Counted from the stretch's first letter, positions 12,209 to 24,488 are shown. The stretch: 64,000 nucleotides of DNA from Durusdinium trenchii (GCA_963970005.1 CAXAMN010005380.1:158481-222480), one strand, 5' to 3'. A program made the numbers and translations. The notes: generated by a model not told the origin, from the letters alone.

Positions 12209-13054
12209 TTAAGCGCCCTCTATGATGAGAAGACGTTGGACAAAATATATGGAATTGCAACGGATGACAAAGCGGGTCAAAAGCTGGTCGGCCCCGCCCG
12301 GAATGACAGCCACGCCCTGCTCTGAAAGACGCTCACAGACAGCTAGGATCGCCATCCGCTCCTCCACAGACGGCTGAGACTCTTGGGTTCTTTTTGGCCA
12401 TTCTGGCTTTCGAGGGGTCGTCGCACGCTCGTGGCTTTGGTAGACTGCAAGGTGGTACTGGACCTCTTCTGCCTTGCCACGAAAACGGAAGTACACTTCG
12501 CAAGACTCGCGCTTACCACATTGAGCTACTGTCTCAAGCACTTGAAGTGGAAGCTTCCGCGGCGAGCGGAAATCCAAGAGATACTCCCCTTTCTCTTTGG
12601 CCCAGCGACGCACTGCTGCGCGTAAAATATCCGCTGGCGTGACGCGCGCCCCTTCCAAATCATCTCTTGGAAGGTCAGCGTGCGAGAAACACACTTCATC
12701 GCAAGCTCGGTAACACAAAGTGCACCGCCCTCGCAACATGACGGCCCCGATAAAATTGCTTTGTTTGCTTGACAGCCCGTTTTGCGCCTGCTTCTGTGTT
12801 TTTGTTGGGGTGTAGTGCTCATATAGAAACGATGACTCCATGGTTTTGTGCCCACGGCTCATAATCATCTTGAATCTTCTCTGCTTTGTCAACTGAGTTG
12901 GCTTCCATTTTCTCTTTGGGCCAAAACTCAACGTTGACAAGAAGCATACATGTGAGCGGCTCACTGAAGAAGAGCCAGAGGCCAAGGGTGACGGGCGGGC
13001 TCCCTCAAGTAGCTTTCCAATGCGGACAACTTCGCCCACCCTGAGCAAAGGCAT
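12209..13054 (-). CDS. Uninterrupted 281-codon frame, unknown protein
   Basis: ATG at 13054, stop at 12209. It is the longest minus-strand frame in the window and looks protein-like between residues 100 and 265: Arg-Cys-Thr-Leu-Cys-Tyr-Arg-Ala-Cys, Val-Thr-Pro-Ala-Asp-Ile-Leu-Arg-Ala-Ala, Gly-Glu-Tyr-Leu-Leu-Asp-Phe-Arg, Glu-Val-Tyr-Phe-Arg-Phe-Arg-Gly, then Met-Ala-Ile-Leu-Ala-Val-Cys-Glu-Arg. No domain recognised; the Cys pairs could bind zinc. It sits in a large intron of the REJ gene and may be a separate intronless gene or retrocopy. The first 100 residues are lower quality, so the start may be later. Confidence 0.5.
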   Translation of the reverse strand: MPLLRVGEVVRIGKLLEGARPSPLASGSSSVSRSHVCFLSTLSFGPKRKWKPTQLTKQRRFKMIMSRGHKTMESSFLYEHYTPTKTQKQAQNGLSSKQSNFIGAVMLRGRCTLCYRACDEVCFSHADLPRDDLEGARVTPADILRAAVRRWAKEKGEYLLDFRSPRKLPLQVLETVAQCGKRESCEVYFRFRGKAEEVQYHLAVYQSHERATTPRKPEWPKRTQESQPSVEERMAILAVCERLSEQGVAVIPGGADQLLTRFVIRCNSIYFVQRLLIIEGA

Positions 13055-15857
13055 CTTCCAGCCTGGCCTGCCATGACCACATCCTCAGCATTTGCAACTC
13101 ACTGCTTTGGCGAACCCGATGGTGCCTGTAGTCGCTGCTTTGAAGGCCAAGCACTTTGACCATTATTATTGACCCTCCTCCGCCAGTGCCGCACCTGAGG
13201 ATTCTTTGCCGACTGGAAGGTTCACAAATAGATTCACAAAACTGATGGCCTCGTGCGAAAGCTTGTTTAGCTTTGTCGGCTTCATTCCCCTTCAGCATCG
13301 CAGGGGGTGAAGTTCTACTGACTTTCATGGAGCTCTTCATGGGCGATCACTCCTTGCAAGAAAAGTTGCGGCTCCTGATCAAAGAACACCAGTTCAGACA
13401 AAAAATGCCACCTGAACTCAAGGAACAACATGTTCAACTGGAAGGGGATTGGTGTGGAGTGATTCCCTTATGCAAAGCATCCCTGCAACGTTCCCCAGCG
13501 GCATCCGGTGAAGAAGGATCTTGGATTCAGTGCTTTTTGAACACGGCCGTCTCCAGCTCACAGCGTAACAGGGCCAGGGGGCTGCCAACGCCAGAGCACC
13601 CGAGAGTCCTCGCAAGGACCCAAAGCGATGCGCAAGCGCACCACAACACCCCGAAGATGAAAGCACCCCAACACAGGTTTGTAGGAAGGAAGGTTCCCTT
13701 AATTGATGTGTGGTTGTGGCCGCTTGGGAAACACTAGCTCACCGATCCTTGAGCTTGGCGTTGAGGCTCTTCATCGCGATGAGCATCTCTGAAGGGTTCG
13801 ACGGCCAAGCTTCGTAACATCACCACCATCGCGCACAACAGCAGCGACACAGGCGGCTGCCTCTTTGAAGCGCCGACAGAACTCCACGGAAGCAAAGCGA
13901 CTTTCTGATGAGGTGCTGGCGTGGCAATCTCCTTCAACTTGTCAAACCCATGGTCATCTTTGTCGTTATTTTGCGCCGGGATGCCGGGCCAATAGCGTCT
14001 CAATCAGCATCGTCAACACATGCAAGGACACTTGAGTGAATTCTTGGGTTTGCTGAACTGAAGATGTTGGTTTTGTGGGCTGGCTGTTCTGCAAAATGCG
14101 TGAAACTGTCCTCTCTGTTCTTATCTGTTCTTCACAGGTTAAACTTCCAAACCTGCCCCCTAAACCCGCGCCACCGCGACCCCTCACGGCTGAGGCGGCG
14201 AGGATGACCCACCATGTGCTTTGGCCTGGCAAAGCCCGCCTTGTGAGTAGCACTGAGGCTGAAACGCCGAATGCCGGGCTTTACCGCACGAAGTCAAATT
14301 CTCCAAGACTCGCACTCCCCCTGTGCAGCCGGTTCTCTTCGACCCTGCTTTCCAAGCTCAAAGTTAAACAGGACCCTGCAACATACGCATGGCACAGCGA
14401 CATCACAGCCGTAATTTCGCGCGCTTCCTGCCGCACACATCTGCATGCTCCAGGCCGGGCGGGGGGGGGACTTGAACTGGAGGCCTCGCGGGCTGAGACC
14501 TTGTGGGTCGAGACCCCACAGCACACCAAAAAAGTCATTGACGGCCAGTTTGCTAAGTTGAAGCCAACGACAGCTTCACACTTTGGCAATCTCAGAGCTG
14601 AGTGTCAACGACAGCTATCGCACTTCGATCGCACAATTCGCACGTGATCTCAGTTTTAGGCACTCAAAGGCTCCCGCAAAGGGTTCACTTTCGAGGCATC
14701 TCGCCAAACCCACCTAAGAAAGAAGTAAGATGCAGCGGGAGATGTGAAGATGCGAAGGTTTCATCTGAAGAACCCTTCGCTCAGACACTCTTGGGGAAAA
14801 CTTCTAGGTCGATCCGTGGAAGACCCAGAATTGCATGGAGCCGATGTCGTTGGAACCCCCAACTCCGACCCGCAGATCGTTCTCATGTGGGGTCCAATGT
14901 CCCTTCGTTGGCACGATGTCCCTTCTGCCGCGCCACTGTCGCATTGCTTGATTTCCAGAGTGGTCACCGTGGCACCGTTCGCCACGTACTGATTCTGCCC
15001 AAGGCCTTGGTATGGCACCATGCCCAACCTGCCCAGCTACCTGGCCCATCCTGGTCCTAGCCCTCGGGCACATTTTGGCCCCGTGTCTCATGTCTCAAAC
15101 TAGGAAGGAATGCCACGCGACCTCCAAGAGAAGGGAAACGAACATCAAACCCATCCTGGCTGTTGAGACGGCCTTCCAGCTGGTGAGCAAGATCAGCCCA
15201 AACATTATAGAAGCCCGTCTGGTCCGATGCACTCAATGCCTTGCAACCTGTCCTCTCAATCGCTGTCCAGCTTCAGGAGAGCCAGTACTGCCACTGGCTC
15301 CGGTCCGGAACACCGTCTCCAACATGGGCCCCATCTCCCCGTCTCCCCCGGTGGAATTCTCAAACTATGTTGGTCCAAGGCTGCCATCACTACTAGTCAT
15401 TGCGGGTTCACGCGGGTTCTAACATCCATCTTGGTTGGTGTTCTTGAAGTTCTTCTGCATCAGGATGGTCCAAGGAGCTTGGAGTCAGGTATGTGAAGGG
15501 ATTGCCTCAGTCGCAAACGACATCTTGAGCCCCGAAACACTCTCCTCCATCTTCCATGTCATTCCATGTCTGACCTCCAAACACTTCTCCAAACACTGAT
15601 GGTCAACGGCAACGGCAAGGCCCACGAGTCCACGAGTCAGCCAAAATCCTGTGATTAATGATTTTAAAAAGACACTGATTTTGAAACCTTTTTGTTGCCT
15701 ATATGTCTTCTCTCCTGTCACTTTTTGACTCTATGAAGGCGACTTCCCACGCCATTCATGGCAATGAAAACCACGACGAAAGCCATCCCCCGTGTTCCCG
15801 TCCAACTTAGCGACTATCGACCTGTTGTTGCCAGCCCTGGAGAATCAAAAAGAACAA

Positions 15858-15905
15858 GACATCTTCCAAGAGTTCCAAGACATCTTCCAAGAGTTCCAAG
15901 ACATC
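15858..15905. repeat. 21-bp tandem repeat
   Basis: GACATCTTCCAAGAGTTCCAA repeated twice, plus a partial third copy. Confidence 0.9.
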
Positions 15906-16020
15906 ACCGAAGCTTGTGGGGAACATGCTGGGCTTGAAAAAAGGAAGGTCTCTATACCCCAATCCCTCGCGCACAGCTTCGCTCCGCCAAAAAGCTCCCC
16001 ACAAAATCCGTCGACTGCAC

Positions 16021-16140
16021 GGCGATGGTGTTACACTCTTGCAGTCGCCGCGCCAGCGCCGAGCCCGGGATCTGGTCGCGACGCACGCGACGCACGGCCG
16101 CCCCGTTGACGGGGAGGAGGCGTGTGACGTCACGGGGCGC
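16021..16140 (-). CDS. Spacer exon of the REJ gene, Arg-rich
   Basis: 40 codons: Ala-Pro-Arg-Asp-Val-Thr-Arg-Leu-Leu-Pro-Val-Asn-Gly, an Arg-rich helix, then Leu-Gln-Glu-Cys-Asn-Thr-Ile-Ala. Acceptor AACCAGAG, donor GTGCAG, phase 0 to 0. Confidence 0.6.
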
Positions 16141-18064
16141 CTCTGGTTCACCAATCGGGTTCAGTTCAAGGACGGCAATGTTGTGCAGCCCAGTTGACAG
16201 CTTGCTGAACGCAGAAGGTTTTGATTACAGCACCAACCATCCACACCCAACAGAAACAGCCCGTTCGGAGCGATCCGGAAGGATAACCCACCCTGCAACA
16301 ATCAGGGGAGGCTGTGGAAAGACCATGTTCCCCGAACAAAACGGGGCGGTGTTCGACTTCCATGTTGGTGGGAAGGAGGGTAGCGGGGTCGTTCTGAAAA
16401 CATCCTGAAACCTCAGCATCCACTGGGCAGCCACCATCTTTCGATGTGGCTAAGAAACAACACTCCTAAGATTTCGACTGTTCCATTGATGGAAGAACTC
16501 TCAACCATTTCTTAACCTCTAACTCTAGCTTATATAAGCCCTACATTGGACGGCTTTTAGAAGACTCAAGGTGCTGCACCTCTTCCATCGGCACATTCTG
16601 GCCTTGGCGGAGCCCGAGGAGATACCATTGGCCACCGCAGTGGTGGTGTCCTGCTTGGCCACCGCAATCTCCTTAGCTCAGGAGCCAATGGCTCAGTGCG
16701 CCAATCTGGGTGCGAGCTGGCCGTGGTGGGTGCGGGTAACCAACTCATCTGAACTTCACTCCAAACACGAAAAGTGGAGGGCATGCATCGCCCTGCCAGG
16801 TGGAAGAAGGGCCACCGTGCTTTTGGGGTCGGATGCCGCAGGAATGGCCACAGGGTCAAAAGGGTTCCACTCTTGCGGCCTGCGGTGCAACCATCTGTGG
16901 GCACCACGTGGAGAGGAAAGAAACTGCAAGAGGTGCATGAGCACGGAGCACGGGACAGATTCAAAAGAACACAGGTCTACCCTCTGATGTTCATCAACTT
17001 CCGGACGCGCCAACCAATTACGACTGCCACCCCATCTGTTCCCAGAATCCGTCAGAATCTTCCAAACCCGGTTCCTCTCCGAGCTTCCGTGCCCTTGCCA
17101 CCTTCCACTGTTGAGATCTGTGTGGCTTGCCCCGCGGGCACTTGTTGTAGCAATGCGGAGCCCAATTTCGAGAACTCGGGTCCACGGCAGTCATGCCCGA
17201 GTAGGGGAGGTCAGGTCTGATGGATGTTAAATGGAAGGTATACGATGGAGTATAGTACATTGTGTAATGATAGACGTGTTTCAAGAAACCTACTTAGTCT
17301 GTGCGCCTCGATCTGTGGGTAACAAGTACGCTACATTTCCAGTCCAATCTACTTCATGGTGACGTACGGTGACATCATAGAGGGACTCACCTCTGGCTGC
17401 CTCTTCTACCTGCAGCTCCACAAAAATTAAACAATACAATACATCATCACAATCACAAGAACCACCACCACCACATAATAATAGTCAACATCATTTTAAA
17501 CACATCAAATATGATGTAAATAAACAATGCTTTTAATACAGTACTGTATTGTTCTATAAAATAAAGCTAAAAACAACTACTGTAATTGTCTCTGTCTTCC
17601 ATTTTCGGGTCGCCGAACTCTTTCGCGATGCTATGTAGCGAAGGCCTCTTTCGTCAGCATAGCACTTCGACCCTTTGGATTTCTAGGACTCTAAGGAAAT
17701 GATGAACCTTGATGTCGAGGTCCTGTCAGAGAACCCCATGCAAACCTGCCAAAATGAACCACCACAGGTTCTGAAAAATCAGCAAGCCCGGATGCTCGGA
17801 CCAGCCCCTGGAGAAAGCATCTTGCCATGCTTTTCTCTTCGCAAACTTCCGCCATGCGTCGGCTGGCAAATGTTGCATGGAAGCGTCATCATCTGACCAG
17901 CGTCCGCAAGGGAGAAAAGGTGCGGTACAAGCGTGAATCCCCCAAATCGAAGAGTACTCATGCGTTTTTTCATGAGTGTTCGTGCGTTCTCTTTGATGTT
18001 CCTTGCCGCGACTGCCAGGTCGAACCCCTCCCAGCCCTCCCAGCCCGCGTTTGGCCCAAGGCAC

Positions 18065-18189
18065 CAGGACCCGCAGCTTCGAGGCGCGCGCGCCCTGCGC
18101 CACGCTGGAGCCACCGCTGTCGGCGTTGAAGGAGGCGCCGACGGAGGTGGCAGCGCCCAGGAGCGAGGTGGCAGCGGCGGGGTTCACGC
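18065..18189 (-). CDS. Helical spacer exon of the REJ gene
   Basis: 41 codons: Val-Asn-Pro-Ala-Ala-Ala-Thr-Ser-Leu-Leu-Gly-Ala-Ala-Thr-Ser-Val-Gly-Ala-Ser-Phe, then Ser-Lys-Leu-Arg-Val-Leu. Acceptor GCCGACAG, donor GTGCCT, phase 1 to 0, matching both neighbours. Confidence 0.6.
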
Positions 18190-19409
18190 CTGTCGGCATG
18201 GGACGAGAAGACGAGGGGATAGGGGGTGAGGTCCCCGCGTGGGGGCAAGGCCGGGCAAGGATTACGATGTAGTGTGGTTGAAGGTTAAGATTTGGAAGCG
18301 TCCGTTTTGCGGGTGTCTGTTTGTTTTGCCTCATCAGTGTGCTTGTTCAGTTCCTTTGGAGTATACGGCGAAATGTCTAGTCTTAAAAGAATCCTGTACT
18401 AGAATTATGGAACAGTTCGCAGGTCCTTACACTCTACAGTCATTTCCTTGGTGCAGGTTGGTGACATTTGTCACATTGTTCCATCTTCCGTCCCCCGAAA
18501 CAGCTCGTCCCGCGCCTTCCGACGCGGCCTTACCAGGCGGTCGGAGGTCGGTGGTCGTACGTGGAAGGGTGGAAGGGCATGTTTGATCAGAAGGGTCTAT
18601 GCTATCCACTTCATGGATTTTTCCAGGGAGTGTGTACAGTGTGGCACGGTATATACACGCATATATACTGTATATCCCAGTGCCGAGACCCTTCCCAAAA
18701 CAGTGATAGTGATAATCCTTCACCGACTGTTGCTGACACACACGGAAGGCAGCCATGTTGAGGCCCAAGTAGGCAATTTGAGTGTGGTATCTAAGGGATG
18801 AGAAGGGTACTATCTTGGGCGTAGGCAAGCCTCTCCAGAACAGTACCAATGGCTCACCAGCACCTGTGACACTCAGTTGCTCCCACTCACATGGGAATTG
18901 GGTAGCCTGAGTATCTAACAATCTGACCAAAGCCAGTCTTCTGTGCAACAGGGCAATGTTCTCATTCCTCGCAGCACTCGATAAAACCCCGGAACTAACC
19001 CCGGATTCCTGTCCATCGACAGCATTCTTACAATTGTTGGCTCGGTCAATTGGAGGTGCTACATCCACTACATCTTAGGCAGAAAAAAATCCTATAAATG
19101 CCACTCAAAAGACCAACAGCCAGGCCAACCTAGAAGAAACTCCGCTTTCGAAGGTGACCCTAATTAGTGGCCACCGTGCTCCGTGCTCGGTGGACCTGGT
19201 GGACACCCAGATCTATCCACTCCAAGAGTCCAAAATGGCTACGACCGTGGTATCCCGTGGTTGCCAGCTGCTTGGTGCTTTGCCGGCCCATGGCTCTTCC
19301 AAAATTCCACCCACATCCACTCATTCGCGGCTTCTTTTTCATGCCACCCCCAAAAAAAGGGAAAAGCAATACCGCACGGCACCGCTCCTCCCCCCAAAAC
19401 CGCTTCTTC

Positions 19410-19556
19410 CTTCCTCCCACTGACTCCTCCGAGCTGCATCCAGCGCCGCCGTCAGCGCGCCCGACGCCTGATCCGCCACCGTGGCCGAGGCCTCGCCGCC
19501 AGCGCCGGCCTCGCTGCTCAGCAGGTTGCTGGCCACGTCGCCGAAGCGCGCGAGGC
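19410..19556 (-). CDS. Helical spacer exon of the REJ gene
   Basis: 48 codons: Phe-Gly-Asp-Val-Ala-Ser-Asn-Leu-Leu-Ser-Ser-Glu-Ala-Gly, then Val-Ala-Asp-Gln-Ala-Ser-Gly-Ala-Leu-Thr-Ala-Ala-Leu-Asp-Ala. Ala/Leu/Ser helices like these fill the REJ-GPS interval of polycystin-like proteins. Acceptor CGCCGAG, GA donor, phase 1 to 1, forming a Gly codon with the next exon. Confidence 0.6.
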
Positions 19557-19999
19557 CTCGGCGACGTAGGACGGATGGGCCAAAGATCCCCAAAGAGAAC
19601 GTGGGGGGGGGGGGCTCTTGTCGCACAACCATGGTTGAAGGGCATGGTGTTCAGATGGGTGGGTGCTTTGCATGTTCCAAGGACTTTTGGGCCTTGGTGA
19701 GATGATGTGACATGTTTGCAACGAGCCTTTTGCTTGTATGGCTGTTGACTTGGAGCACGTTCTTTTTCTGAAGAGAGTTGAATTTGCGGGGAACTGGCCT
19801 GGGGAGAACTGGGCTGCAGTCAGATTTGCGCAATAAACAAAGCCACCTGATTATCTCAAGAAATCACATGGAAGTCATCCGTTTCTTGGAGAAATTTGGT
19901 TCTACGGCTGCAGATCTACATGGAACATCCGTCCAACGTTCCGGAACCAATTTCCAGATCTGCCACTGTGGGTTGAAGCTTTACCTCCCCGCCACGTAC

Positions 20000-20082
20000 C
20001 TCACGGCATCCTCATCCTCAGCAGTTCTTCCCAAGGGGCTTGCTGAGGAGGCACCCACGACACCCGCAGCAGAGGACAAGGC
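20000..20082 (-). CDS. Spacer exon of the REJ gene
   Basis: 27 codons plus two bases: Ala-Leu-Ser-Ser-Ala-Ala-Gly-Val-Val-Gly-Ala-Ser-Ser, then Glu-Asp-Glu-Asp-Ala-Val. Acceptor CCGAAG, donor GTACGT, phase 0 to 2; an overlapping GTGAGG donor would give phase 0. Entry fits the exon ending at 25145, exit does not fit the next. The plus strand is also open here. Confidence 0.4.
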
Positions 20083-21621
20083 CTTCGGGCCGGAAGCCAA
20101 AAAGCTCCCAAAACACAGGCAGTGGGCATGAAGAAAACGAAGCCTCGATCAGAAGCGGTTCCGAGTTGAGCCTAAGAATCCGGGCCCAAACCCATGGGAA
20201 TGGTTACAAAGATTCTTAGGTGAGGTTGGGTCTTCCAGAACCCCATTTTAGAGCCATTAAACCGCATGTTACAAAGGAAGCCTACATCTAACCTGACTCA
20301 CTTCACCATTAGAAAAGAATGGTGAACCGAGCCAACTCCACCTGTTGAGCGCCCAGTCCGGACTGGCTGGTGAATTCTTCAGGTTGAAGCTCTCCATAGC
20401 TCTCCCTATGTGGCGAGGACGCGAGGCACCTGTTCCGGCTTGCAGCTTGCTGCTTGCTAGTTTGCCTCTGTGCTTTACAACGAGGGGAGCACGAGATGAC
20501 CCACCAATCGCGGGAGCTGCAGCGAACGGGGGAAAACCAATAAAGCAAAGCACATACCTGTGGCTGAAAGAGCAAACACATCTGCTTTGGCCCTGCATGT
20601 GCAAACTCAGATCAAGATTCGGTGCTTTCCAAAGTACAGCAGATCCCTGTGTTTTCGCCTTTTTCTTCCACGCATAGCTGTATGTTGAGTGTGGGCAATG
20701 TCCAACCATGCACCTGAGCACGTCTGTCCCCATCTTGCTCCTGTGATCTCCTGTCAACTGTTCAATGCATCAGTTACTGGCTGTGTTTTCGTCCGTGCTT
20801 CCGACCCTCTCCGCACCTCCATCTTCTTGTTGGTTGCCTCTTCCTTGGCGGCAGGGTCGTCGCTAGCCTCAGATCGTGAAACGTGCTGGCCACCGAGAGG
20901 TGCAGACTAACTGCTGGACAATTTCAGATGTTTTAGATATTCAGGTTGGAAGCCAAATCATTGGAATCAAGAAATGCTCGCATCCACTTGGGTGACCGAC
21001 CATGCCATATGTTCACCTGATTGGTGTGCATCCCCCCAGGGATTCAACTCAAGGTTCTCTTGCCCATCATCTTGGTACACAATCAGCTTACCATTGCCTC
21101 GTGATGGTACCTAAAGGCTATGCTATAGATGGTGAGCCAGGGCTACAAAGGCCCCAGAAAACACCACATGGTCAGTTCCCTGAGCTCTAGAATGGTCTAT
21201 AGATCTGAACACCGTGAACTACTATCTAGCGCTGCTTGGATTAGGGCCTGTCTCGCAGAAAGTGAGACATGTCGCCCATCTGGGCAATGAAAATGGTCCT
21301 GCGAGGTTCCGAATAGACATACCCCTGCTATGGAAGAACACCGTTCTCTGCTATAGAGCCCACTCTGTGGCCTCGGCGAAGAGGCCAAACGGGTTCATCT
21401 TGTGGTCCATGCTGGTCTCATGTTTGTACAGCCCCGGCTCAGCAGACCCCGTCGGGTCTTTTCCATCCGCGCATTTCGTGCCGTGGGAAGTTGCTGCGGT
21501 GAGGCGTTGGTGAGGCGTTGGGTGGATTCCCAGCTATCAATATCAATGGACCAACATTGGGCAGCAGGATAATTCATAATGATTCTCAGGCATGGTGCAG
21601 GAGATCCATCATCATCTAGTC

Positions 21622-21672
21622 TATATTATATATATAACATTAATATATATATATATATATGTATATAGATAT
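21622..21672. repeat. TA microsatellite
   Basis: Alternating TA with small interruptions. Confidence 0.85.
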
Positions 21673-21936
21673 GTCTTTTTGCATTGGACATGTCATGGGC
21701 CCTGGAGATATCCAAGAAAACATCCCCAATGACATCCACCTGTTCAAAGTTCAAACATCATGTCTTTCGGGTTCGTCTGCCTTGCAAGCCATCTATCGAT
21801 CCGAAGCCTGCTGTTTTGGGTGAGGCCCTGGGCGTTTCTTCACCGCCGTCGTTCGGAGGCCAACAGCGGGTTCCCCACACCAGCCTCATCTGTCCTCACT
21901 TCCCGGTGAAACGTGGCTCCGACATACGGCTTCGAC

Positions 21937-22029
21937 CCTCATCCGCTGGCGCGCCGAGAAGGTCGCCGGGGGGAGCCCCTCGACATCGCAGGCGTCCGTC
22001 CGGGGGGTGGCCTCGGAGTGGCGGGTGGC
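21937..22029 (-). CDS. Candidate exon, probably of the PDZ gene
   Basis: 31 codons: Ala-Thr-Arg-His-Ser-Glu-Ala-Thr-Pro-Arg-Thr-Asp-Ala-Cys-Asp-Val-Glu-Gly-Leu-Pro, then Ala-Arg-Gln-Arg-Met-Arg. Acceptor ACACCAG, donor GTCGAA, phase 0 to 0, compatible with the previous candidate. No family recognised. Confidence 0.4.
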
Positions 22030-22643
22030 CTGGTGTCCTGGGAGTTGGATGGAGGGGAAAAATGTAGGAGGAAAAAAGGAGGGGTCTGCATCCACCCCCC
22101 ACAACTATGGGTGTCTGATTGGGGGCTCTGTGTGAATCTGGATAGCTATGGATAGCTCAGATGCGATCTCATTTAGCAATTTTAGGGCATAGCTGGTGAT
22201 CGAGAAACACCCTTAGAGATCCTTAGAGCCCTAGAGTGCATTTGACTCGTAGACGCCGCGGCTGGCGCCCTGCTCAGCCGTTGAGAGCAGGGCACCAATG
22301 ATGTTTCAGAGCTGCAGGAGCAAGACAGTTCTGATGGATTTCCAAGCGTCTACAAGTTTCAAACGGGCCCTCACTCCATCTCACTCCAATATACTAGCTC
22401 ATTCGACGCCTAATCAATGCCAAAGAATCTTGAAGCCGCAGGTCCATCCAACAGCCAGCCAATGATCATATTATTGAAGTTGCTTTACCCAGCGATTAAT
22501 CATGGAGCTCGCTTGCTCCATGACCAATGGATATCAATGGTATATCATTGTCATGATGTCAGGCATTCAAAATGGTCAAGATGATTCAAGCAGATCTTTC
22601 GCTCTTTCCGCATCGAAAACCGCCATCGCCATCGCCTCTACAC

Positions 22644-22725
22644 TGTGCCCAACATGCACACGCGTGGGATCTCTCCCTTTTGGCCGGTCCGAGGGGCCCG
22701 GAACTCCTCGACCACGTCCTTCTCC
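22644..22725 (-). CDS. Candidate exon, probably of the PDZ gene
   Basis: 27 codons: Glu-Lys-Asp-Val-Val-Glu-Glu-Phe-Arg-Ala-Pro-Arg, then Ile-Pro-Arg-Val-Cys-Met-Leu-Gly. Acceptor CCTTGCAG, donor GTGTAG, phase 2 to 0. No family recognised; entry phase does not fit the exon upstream. Confidence 0.4.
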
Positions 22726-23306
22726 CTGCAAGGCCGAAAGGTGATGCACCTGGACGGGCCAGGTGAACGCTGCGCGGAGGGGGGGGGGACCGACCTTCGC
22801 CAGCGCCGACCGACCACGACCCCGACCCGCTCCCCACAGATCCGGACCCACGTCCAACGTCCAACGTACCGCAACCCGATCCTCCACAACCAAGTCGGGA
22901 GTCTAGTGGTCTAGTCTGGTCGAGGGCCTGACTCGAATCTCCCGGTGCGGGCAGCCGAACAGGCTCGCTGTTCGGGAACTGAGACGGCAAGGCGCGAGGA
23001 GAAGCCAGGGGAGCATCTGGAAGACTCATAGAGTCTTGGCGTCTCAGCTTTCGACAACATGGCCTCAGTGGTCGTGAGCAAAGCAGAGCAAAGCATGTAG
23101 CATGTCTCTGTCCTTAGCTGGAGGGAGAGATGTCAAAGCACACCAAGCACCACAACAGGGGCATCAGACCCAAGAATGTCGCATCACTGTTGTTCAGCAC
23201 CACTTCTATTGGTCAGGTCTTGAGCCATCAGATCTGTCAAGAAAGGAGCCTTTCCATCATCTTCCCTCTTCCCTCGTCTCACCCATCACCCCCTCCATCC
23301 ATCCGC

Positions 23307-23429
23307 CCAGGTCGCCAAGGCGTCGTTGCGCTCGGAGGCCATCTTCGCCGCCAAGGACCGCAACTCACCGCCCTCCTCGCTCCAGCCTTCCGGGCTGCGG
23401 CTCAGCTCGCTCCGCCGCTTGCGCAAGGC
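23307..23429 (-). CDS. Charged helical exon, probably of the PDZ gene
   Basis: 41 codons after acceptor GCTGTCAG: Ala-Leu-Arg-Lys-Arg-Arg-Ser-Glu-Leu-Ser-Arg, then Glu-Leu-Arg-Ser-Leu-Ala-Ala-Lys-Met-Ala-Ser-Glu-Arg. Phase 0 to 0 with a GC donor. A consensus GTGAGT inside would give a shorter exon. Highly charged, coiled-coil-like and cytosolic in character, so grouped with the PDZ exon. Confidence 0.5.
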
Positions 23430-23861
23430 CTGACAGCGATGAAGGCACCGTTCCCAGCAGGCAAACGATGGACAGATCTACAGATCTAGGTGTCAGAAGC
23501 AATGAAGGGGAAAGGAGGTGCCAGTGTTCTTCTGGTCTTGAAGCTATAGCTAAAGGGAGGGACTGCAGGAGTCAGCTTTTGCCAATCACCCCTTTGGGCT
23601 CCAGATTGACAAGAACAGAACGTTCCTTCCCACATTCTTGTGTCTGCACCATGGGCCGTGGGTAAGAATGAAACCTTCAAGCATGGATGATGTGCAAAAT
23701 ATCGAACACCTCGAGACTCGAGCGCAGAAAAAAACAAAGTTTATAAATAAAACATTCTAAAACATGAAGCAGCCTCTCTCCAGGATCACTGCCACTCCAT
23801 GTCGCCTCTTCCATCCACCTTTCCCTTTCCACCCTTTCCCCACGCCCTGCCCCTTCCTCGC

Positions 23862-24488
23862 CTGAATGTATGGATTCTCCAAGATCGACTCAGGAAAGGG
23901 CGGAGACGACGTCGACGTCGACGCCGCCTTCTGCGGCGGAAACTTGTTCTTCAGCTGGTCCGCCAAGTCGCCGAAGTCCGTCTCGCTGAAGAAGTGCTCC
24001 AGCGGATCCGCGGCCGGGCCCTCGGGCACGCCGGACGCGGACGTCTCAAGCTCCCTCCGCAGCACGCTGAAGACGATCGGAAAGCCCTGGACTTGAGCCG
24101 CCAAGAAGCGTTCCAGGAACTCATCGAACGCAGAGATGCGGTGGCCATTGATCTCAACAATTTGATCTCCAACCAACCATCCATGCTCCGCTACATCCTC
24201 ACTACAGAATCCCACCACGGAAGTTCCATGGAGCAAGAGTCCCAGGGTGCCATCGGGCAGAAGGCTTTTGATGCGTACATGTCGCAAGCGGAAGCACTCG
24301 CATGGCGACGCCTCCTCTCCGTTGGGCGAGGCGGACGCCTCCTCCACCGGGCTCGATGAGGCCGTTGCGTCGTTGCGCCGCAGCAGGAGTGGACCTTGAG
24401 GGACTGGAGCAGCACGACCCTCGCCGTTGGGGATCGGAAGATGTAGCACTGAAGAGCCTTCCTCCACACGTTTGCGGGGTGCTGGCAT
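23862..24488 (-). CDS. PDZ-domain exon
   Basis: 209 codons from ATG 24488 (also just after CAG) to a GC donor, phase 0 to 0. Residues 1-60 are Pro/Ser/Glu-rich and disordered. Residues 69-145 are a PDZ domain: His-Val-Arg-Ile-Lys, the GLGF-type loop Leu-Gly-Leu-Leu-Leu-His-Gly, Gly-Asp-Gln-Ile-Val-Glu-Ile-Asn-Gly-His, the alpha-B helix (Phe-Asp-Glu-Phe-Leu-Glu-Arg-Phe-Leu) and Ile-Val-Phe-Ser-Val-Leu-Arg-Arg. PDZ domains bind C-terminal peptides in the cytoplasm, so this is unlikely to be part of the surrounding ectodomain. The open frame runs on to a stop at 23757. Confidence 0.75.

Larger units (their letters stand above)
10225..16020. other. Long intron of the REJ gene
   Basis: Apart from the 281-codon frame at 13054-12209, it holds GATA and GA microsatellites, a 21-bp tandem repeat (15858-15905), and weak open frames near 13.8 and 14.9 kb that I could not assign. 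A short exon could be hidden near 13.8 kb. Confidence 0.4.

Noticed and set aside
15012-15422. Plus-strand 136-codon frame
   Set aside because: No domain, no splice context, and opposite in strand to every supported exon nearby.
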